Shown one piece after another: positions 58,176-64,000 of a stretch of DNA of 64,000 nt (positions are counted from its first letter, which is position 1; every line of letters begins with the position of its first letter). Made by a program: the position numbers and the translations under genes. Below the pieces are notes generated by a model, which worked only from the letters and a program-made list of their open reading frames with translations, was not told the origin of the DNA and searched no databases. This DNA is from Aphrophora alni (Eukaryota > Arthropoda > Insecta > Hemiptera > Aphrophoridae): contig OY740765.1 in the NCBI GenBank assembly GCA_963513935.1, forward strand, positions 118,177,362 to 118,241,361, in the 5' to 3' direction.

Positions 58176-60859
58176 TTATCTAATCATTTTGAAATGAAGT
58201 TTACTAACCTCATTATATAACTTCCTCCAATAAACTATTTGAAAATAATACTCTTTTAACTCCTGAAATTAAAAAATGGAATATTTAATATGAAATAAGA
58301 GGCAATTATACATTTGAACCTATAGATTGCACACATATTAAGCTTTTCTTTACATAGTAATAAAGTAGGGGAGGTCTATGCTAAAAAGTTAGCCTACTTG
58401 TTATTTCAACTGACCTAAATTTGTATTTCATATTTTAAATAAGCCTATAGGTAATGTTAATCATTCTGATTTTATATGTTATTATACCACCAGAACAAAG
58501 TACATAGGTAGCCTAAACTGCTGATTTTTCAATGAAAGCTGGTCATATTTTCTAGTATTAAACCTTATTTGCTGATAATTTGAGAGAGTTTTATTGTACC
58601 CTATATATAATTAAGTTTTGAATAATAGTTTACCTGTCGTCTATTTTGAATTTGTCAACTGCGGCGGCATAAATGAATTTTGTTTTTTGAAATTAAAGAT
58701 ATATTATCATAATTTTTAACTTGAACTACAGTAACTTAACAACAAATACTTATAGCCTACCTAACGCTAAAAATGCATGACGCATTATTAATTTGCTTAA
58801 CATACTTGATGGTTTAAAGTTTGTACTTAGTTGACTCTAAAACACTCCCAACATTAGGCTATCCACTATTTTCCTGATAGAAAAAAAACAATTAAGTTAA
58901 TATGTTTATAATGGTTATATAACTTACCGAAATAGAGTTAAGTTAATGTTATAGGCTAAATAATTAATTTGAGCTAATATAGGCCTACCAATGTATAAGT
59001 TAGTGACAAGAGACTAGGCTATTTAAACCAAATTAAGTATATTTTGAAAATAATTGCCAGTTGACTTTTCAACTGTAACTGTAGGCTTGTTATTTTGAAA
59101 TCGTCCAAATATTTTGAATTTAAAAAACATAATGACCTGTATGGTAGGAACATAGCTCCTCATAGCACGTTTATTTTATATTACAAATACAGTAAACATA
59201 ATATCTCATTATAACATTGACTGGAGCATAAATCTGGAATTAACCTCAGCCATCGCTTTTTTAATAAGACATAGATTATCAAGAATGTAAAGTAGGCCTA
59301 TCAATTAGCAGAAATTCCTAGAAGACAAAAAAATGTTGTAAATAACTTATCTAACCTGTCATAGTTGTAAACAGTCCTAGTTGTAGTTTCAATGAGAGAC
59401 ACAAGGCTGCTGCTACTTAATAAAAGTGGTGAATCCTTTGTCAATCAATGTACCTTATTTAAATTTAGTTAGAATTCAGATAAATATCCCACAAAGTGTT
59501 TTTAAATCATGGGATTGTATGTTGGGAATTCATGCCAGCATTTTTCAACATTGCACCAGTATAGTAATGAACAAAACGAATTGAATAGTTGGCCAAAAGT
59601 TGAGTAAAGTTTCCAAATTTTATAATTAACAAAACAATGGCCATGTTGAGACTAGAATAACTCGCATTGTAATGACCGATAAATGATAATGTATATCTAC
59701 AGTGGAATAATATTTTCCTGTGAACAGTATCGCCTCTGCATGCAATGGAAATGGAAATTACGTCACGAAATAGTTCCATTTAAAATTTCCTAAAATCGTT
59801 AGCCAATTCAATAAACTTTCTACAAATTAATATTCCTTGATTAAATCATAAAATAGGAAGAAGATTTAGGCTATCTACCTAAAAATTTGATGGGTGGTAT
59901 TAAAACCTTATATACTTCCAGATATAGTAATATAGCCAAAACCTAAATAGTTCTTTATACAAAAATAGGTTAATAACTAACCTATAAGCTATTATGATTA
60001 TTCCTTTTTTTTTTAATATACAGTACTAGAAGAGACACCTTAATAAACAGGACACAACCTACTAAAATAAATAACCTATTTTAATTGTAATCAATCTTTC
60101 CTTAAGGCTCAAAATAAGCATATGATAACCTTTATCTAATTGACAAATATTAGTAAATATCTCTAAAAACAAACACGCAATAAAAATAATTAACATAACT
60201 TATTTTTATGCTGATAAGTGTAAACTGAAAAAGGTAAAATTACATGATTTTTTTAAAGCTGTACTCAATAATTTGTTCTCTTTCTTAATTGTCTATCCAC
60301 TTTTTTACTACTAAAACCAGATAGCAGATACTGGTCAAACGGTTAAACGCATTTCTCAGTTAGTATAATATATATATCAATTATCAATTGTATTAAAAAG
60401 TAGCAATAATAGTTCTCATAGATATCGCAATTTCACAAAAACTTTCATCTCTAACAATGAAAAATGAAACATAGATTAGGTAACATCTTGATAGTACGTT
60501 ACAAAGAATACTATTTATTATTCCTACTCGGGATATAAATATATGAGCCTATGAAAGGAAAAGTGGCTTAAGTCATTTTTTTCTCCTAATATTTAGCTAA
60601 ACACTGTTTCAGATTCCTTAACCTTCATTTTATTTCAAGGCAAAGTGAACCAAGTCAAAACACTGACAATTTTATTAATACATATTACATATGGCTGTGA
60701 AAAATAGGAAGAAATGAATCAGCTGATTTCACTCAGCACAGGCAATAATGGGCTAAGTCTGAATTCATTTTTCCTTCAACGACTGCCAGCTTTTGTAAGT
60801 GTGTTGAAGGAGCGAATGTTACATTTTGATTATTTTTAAAGTTTTACTTGTATATGCAG
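58176..60859. other. AT-rich intergenic stretch
   Basis: The motifs TAGGCCTA and TAGCCTA recur. A minus-strand frame at 59507-59779 (90 codons, ATG start) is the only candidate ORF and is listed separately. Confidence 0.35.
59507..59779 (-). CDS. Unrecognised small ORF
   Basis: 90 codons with a true ATG and an inner ATG in a fair context (AACATGGCC). The second half (MAIVLLIIKFGNFTQLLANY, later FVHYYTGAMLKNAG) starts hydrophobic and could be a small membrane or mitochondrial protein. I do not recognise it, and an accidental frame is equally possible. Confidence 0.2.
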   Translation of the reverse strand: MELFRDVISISIACRGDTVHRKILFHCRYTLSFIGHYNASYSSLNMAIVLLIIKFGNFTQLLANYSIRFVHYYTGAMLKNAGMNSQHTIP

Positions 60860-60876
60860 AGCTTGATTTTATTTCA

Positions 60877-62095
60877 ATGAATGAAATACGTGAATCCGAT
60901 AGCATACCATCATTGTTACAAGACTCTGACTCTGATTGTCGCTTAGATATTGTTCGCAAACACATTGAATCTTTTCCTTCTAATAAGTCTCATTATACGA
61001 GAGCCCATAATCCTCACAAGAAATACCTTTCAGAAGGTCTGAACATTACTCAAATGCACACTTTATACAAGGAGCATTGCCCAAACATAAATTCTGAGCC
61101 AGTAACTGAATTAATTTACCGTCGAGTGTTCAATTTTGAGTTTAATTTTAGTTTCCATCCGCCTCGAAAAGTTACTTGTGTAAAACGTGACATTTACAAC
61201 ATGAAAGTAGAAGTGTGTGTAGACGCAGAAGAAAAAAAGAACTCTTAAAATTAACCATGAATTGCATCTTCTTAGCAGATCTTGTTAGACAAAAAATTAA
61301 AGATGACAAGGAGGAGTGCCAGACAAATCCTACAATGTATGCTTTTTCCTTTGATCTGCAAAAAACACTGACGTTCCCGATTTTAACTTGTTCGACCGCT
61401 TACTACAAAAGGAATATGTACCGGTATGTCTATAATCTAGGTTGTCATGATCTATCCACATATTATGGATACATGTACGTCTGGAATGAAATAACAGCTT
61501 CGAGAGGCTCCCAAGAAATTGCTTCGTGCGTTATTAAACATTCGAGAAACAGATCGTCAGCAGATCACATTGAACACATTGTAATGTTCAGCGATAGTTG
61601 CGGTGGACAAAATCGGAACATAAAAATGTCGCTTGCATTAATGCACCATATACAAAGTGCGGAAAGCACTATAAAGACTGTTGACTACAAATTTATGGTC
61701 AGCGGCCACTCTCTCCTCCCTAAAGACGCGGACTTTAGTGTTGTAGAACGCTTTGCAAAAGGAAAAACCATCTATGTCCCTGAGGATTGGTATAATACAA
61801 TCCTTCAATCAAAAAGAAAGAAACCAGTTAGTAATGTAAAAGTTATGGACCAGACAGAGATGTTTTCCTGGACCAGACAGAGATGTTTTCAACAAGTTCG
61901 CTGGAAAAGTATATCACAAGAAGAAAGAAGAATCAACAGAATGATATGGTTTCATGACTTAACATAAAGTGGCTAAGGAGATTATGAAAATTTCTTTCAA
62001 GTAATGAAATATTGAACTTGCGAAAAGAGATCCTTACCAACAATTACTAAACCTACAGAGGAACTTTATTCTTTATTACAATTATTGCTGAATAT
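60877..62095 (+). pseudogene. Transposon-associated arthropod gene (DUF7869-like), decayed
   Basis: An acceptor-like TGTATATGCAG precedes ATG 60877. Frame 1 (to 61248) has HIESFPSNKSHYTRAHNPHK, YLSEGLNITQMHTLYKEHC and FNFSFHPPRKVTC. Around 61228-61236 a poly-A run has lost one base, and the protein continues in frame 2 (to 61967). Frame 2 has FSFDLQKTLTFPILTCSTAY, YVYNLGCHDLS, ASRGSQEIASC, MFSDSCGGQNRN, FMVSGHSLLPKDADFSVVER. These match, from memory, a widespread arthropod family annotated with a DUF7869-type domain and often linked to transposons. A 22-bp tandem duplication near 61848-61891 causes a second frameshift, and traces such as KPTEELYSLLQLLLNM follow to about 62095. Confidence 0.6.
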
Positions 62096-64000
62096 GTAAC
62101 TGAACATTATTTTTCTTTCCCATTAATTACACACGATACAATTAGCAGTTGCTATTAAATTTTTCTTGTTTTTAATACTTTTATTATTAATAGTATTTTT
62201 GGTTGGTTTTCAGCTAAGGAAAAATAAAATATTAAAGAAAAATTAAGTGTCCCATTTTTTGGACCCGAGTGTATATTATAATTAATACTTTACCATACAT
62301 TAAAATGCTGATAAAAAAGTCACCCATCGTATAAGTAAATTTGGTACTTTCAATTTTTACCATGAAAAAGTGAATTCCGCTAAAATATACTATTTTCCTT
62401 TTTCGAAGTAAATTTGTACTAAATGAATTTTGTAATTTTAATCTCATGATTGATAAGGTTAAATTTACATGTAAATACTTAAATAAGGTATGTTAATGAA
62501 TGTGAGTTGTGATTCAGCTCTCAGCAGAGTTCTAAATTTAGGTGAGGCTTTCTTTGTCAAGTGTACAAATCATAAACAACTGTTTTTTTTTTTTTTTTTT
62601 TTTTTGAAAGAACAGTTTGGTCCATTGTTTCTAGAAAACGTTTTTTTAAAACAGTTTGGAATTTTTGTGCCCACCACTAGAAGAACGGACAATTGAGTAA
62701 CATACAGACAGTTATCATTTTGAAAATGCTCTAAAAGTGTTCTTAGTGAATCTAATTTCCCAAAAGCATCGATGATGTCATAATGAAATATTAGCACCAT
62801 AACAATTCTATGAATAAAACTGTAGTTAGTTCAAAATAACATCAAATTGTTAAGTTTTTGGAGTGTAAAATTTGATTAATGAAATTTGGGAAATTTTTCT
62901 AGCTGAATGAATACTATAGAATGTCCAAATGGAGTAACAGATTACAATTTAGGGGATACATGAACATTTTAGGATTTTGGGTTAATTAAAAATATTGCTT
63001 TGAGATGGTATATAGTATCATCATAATGGATATGTGGATATTTTTGCATGGGAAAGATGTTGCCGTGTTCTATGACAAGACATTTCTGCAGTAGATAAAT
63101 TGTGACTGGAACTGTTATCAGTAATAAATAGTGTCTAATCTGTGCAATATTACATGACATTTACATTCTCAATTTTTTGACAATTAGGACAGTTTAAATC
63201 CTATTTTTAATATAATTTAGCTGTTTTTAATAATGTGTATAAAGAATAAATTAGGATATCATTTGCATATTGTAGACATGGGGTTAGGTCTAATATATGA
63301 ATTAGTTTCGGTAATAAAAGGAAGTTCTTTGTAAGCAATTTTGGTTATTATCTGGGATAGAGTGTAAAAAATAAATAAATACTTTCAGAATACCCAGTTT
63401 TATACATCTTAGAAGGACGGGGATACATTATCATACTGTTGTCTAAAGAGGCTGCAAAAACATTCTCATTCTTGGTCTTAGCTATATTTTATATCTGTAA
63501 CAAAATTACTCAGATTATGAGGAGAATCTCTGTCTATTCTGAATCCAAATTGGGTGTTGGATAGGTTGTTTTTTCTTCTTCAAAAAGCCATTCTAATCTG
63601 TATTGTATCATAGTATTGAAATATTTTGTGAAGCAGAATATAAGCGAGAAAGATCTATGGATGAAGTGTATCCTAAATTCGTTTGGGTAAACCTATGACC
63701 AATGTTTTCCTTTCCGGAGGTAAGTCCTCTCCACTCCACCATAATTAATAGACAACAATATCTAGGACAACCTCTCGCAGGTATCATTATTGAGTTCCTC
63801 AAATTAAACTACAACTGGGAACTAGGGATGGGTGTTATATAATGTAAATTGATTAATAACGCTATTACCAAGTACATGCCTTGATCACGGTAATCCGATA
63901 CTGGAAACACCTTATTTATTACTTTATTAATGCGATGGCTGCATTGCCAGTCGCCACTAGCAGGAATGAAATGAACTACATCACGAAAAAAATTGAGTGA
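62096..64000. other. AT-rich non-coding stretch
   Basis: Contains a 23-base poly-T run (62583-62605) and no recognised gene. CTAGGGATGGGTG near 63823 resembles the outer end of a hAT-type element, but the partner end is not in the window. Confidence 0.35.

Overview
This window looks like nuclear DNA of an arthropod, probably an insect with a large repeat-rich genome. It is strongly AT-rich, has few open frames and carries many decayed transposable elements and microsatellites. Two stretches look like spliced exons with GT/AG borders. Short TTAGG-type tracts fit an arthropod but do not prove it. I see no rRNA, CRISPR array or bacterial-type operon, and I could not identify a tRNA with confidence.

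Host gene (minus strand). A likely first coding exon at 45270-45444 (good start context, GT donor) and a second exon-like block at 9383-9563 (AG acceptor, GT donor) both resemble RCC1-repeat proteins. If they belong to one gene, most of the window between 9.5 and 45 kb is intronic and everything else there sits inside that gene.

Central region (about 10.07-33.3 kb, plus strand). This is the most interesting part: a compact head-to-tail cluster that I read as an endogenous DNA-virus or Polinton-like element. The order is: C-terminal remnant of a double-jelly-roll capsid-like protein; a 155-codon unknown gene; a gene with two PC4-like ssDNA-binding segments; a DnaQ/RNase H-like protein; two conserved hairpins; an IAP-like BIR+RING gene; a 50-nt palindrome; and a second BIR gene. 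The 3' half, from the PC4 gene onward, is present a second time at about 31.0-33.3 kb. Copy 1 has been split twice. A very young LTR element without recognisable gag-pol (2088-bp LTRs, 4-bp target duplication GCAT) sits in the unknown gene. An 8.8-kb hAT-like element (8-bp target duplication TTGGGTAT) sits in the IAP gene. Copy 2 is colinear there and acts as the empty site for the hAT insertion.

Flanks. At 2.16-4.03 kb there is a DNA transposon with inverted ends and a small central ORF. A repeat family lies in inverted orientation at 5.8-8.2 kb and 37.9-41.5 kb; the left copy carries a hairpin insertion flanked by a 16-17-bp duplication. At 42.6-43.7 kb there is a piggyBac-like non-autonomous element. 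Retroelement remnants are a gag fragment on the minus strand at 28.8-29.5 kb, an LTR element with primer-binding site and gag remnants at 49.8-51.7 kb, and LINE pseudogenes at 21.5-23.2 kb (minus) and 54.0-57.0 kb (plus). At 60.9-62.1 kb lies a decayed gene of a widespread arthropod transposon-associated family. The rest is AT-rich intergenic or intronic sequence with simple repeats.

All family assignments rest on reading translations by eye, with no database search.
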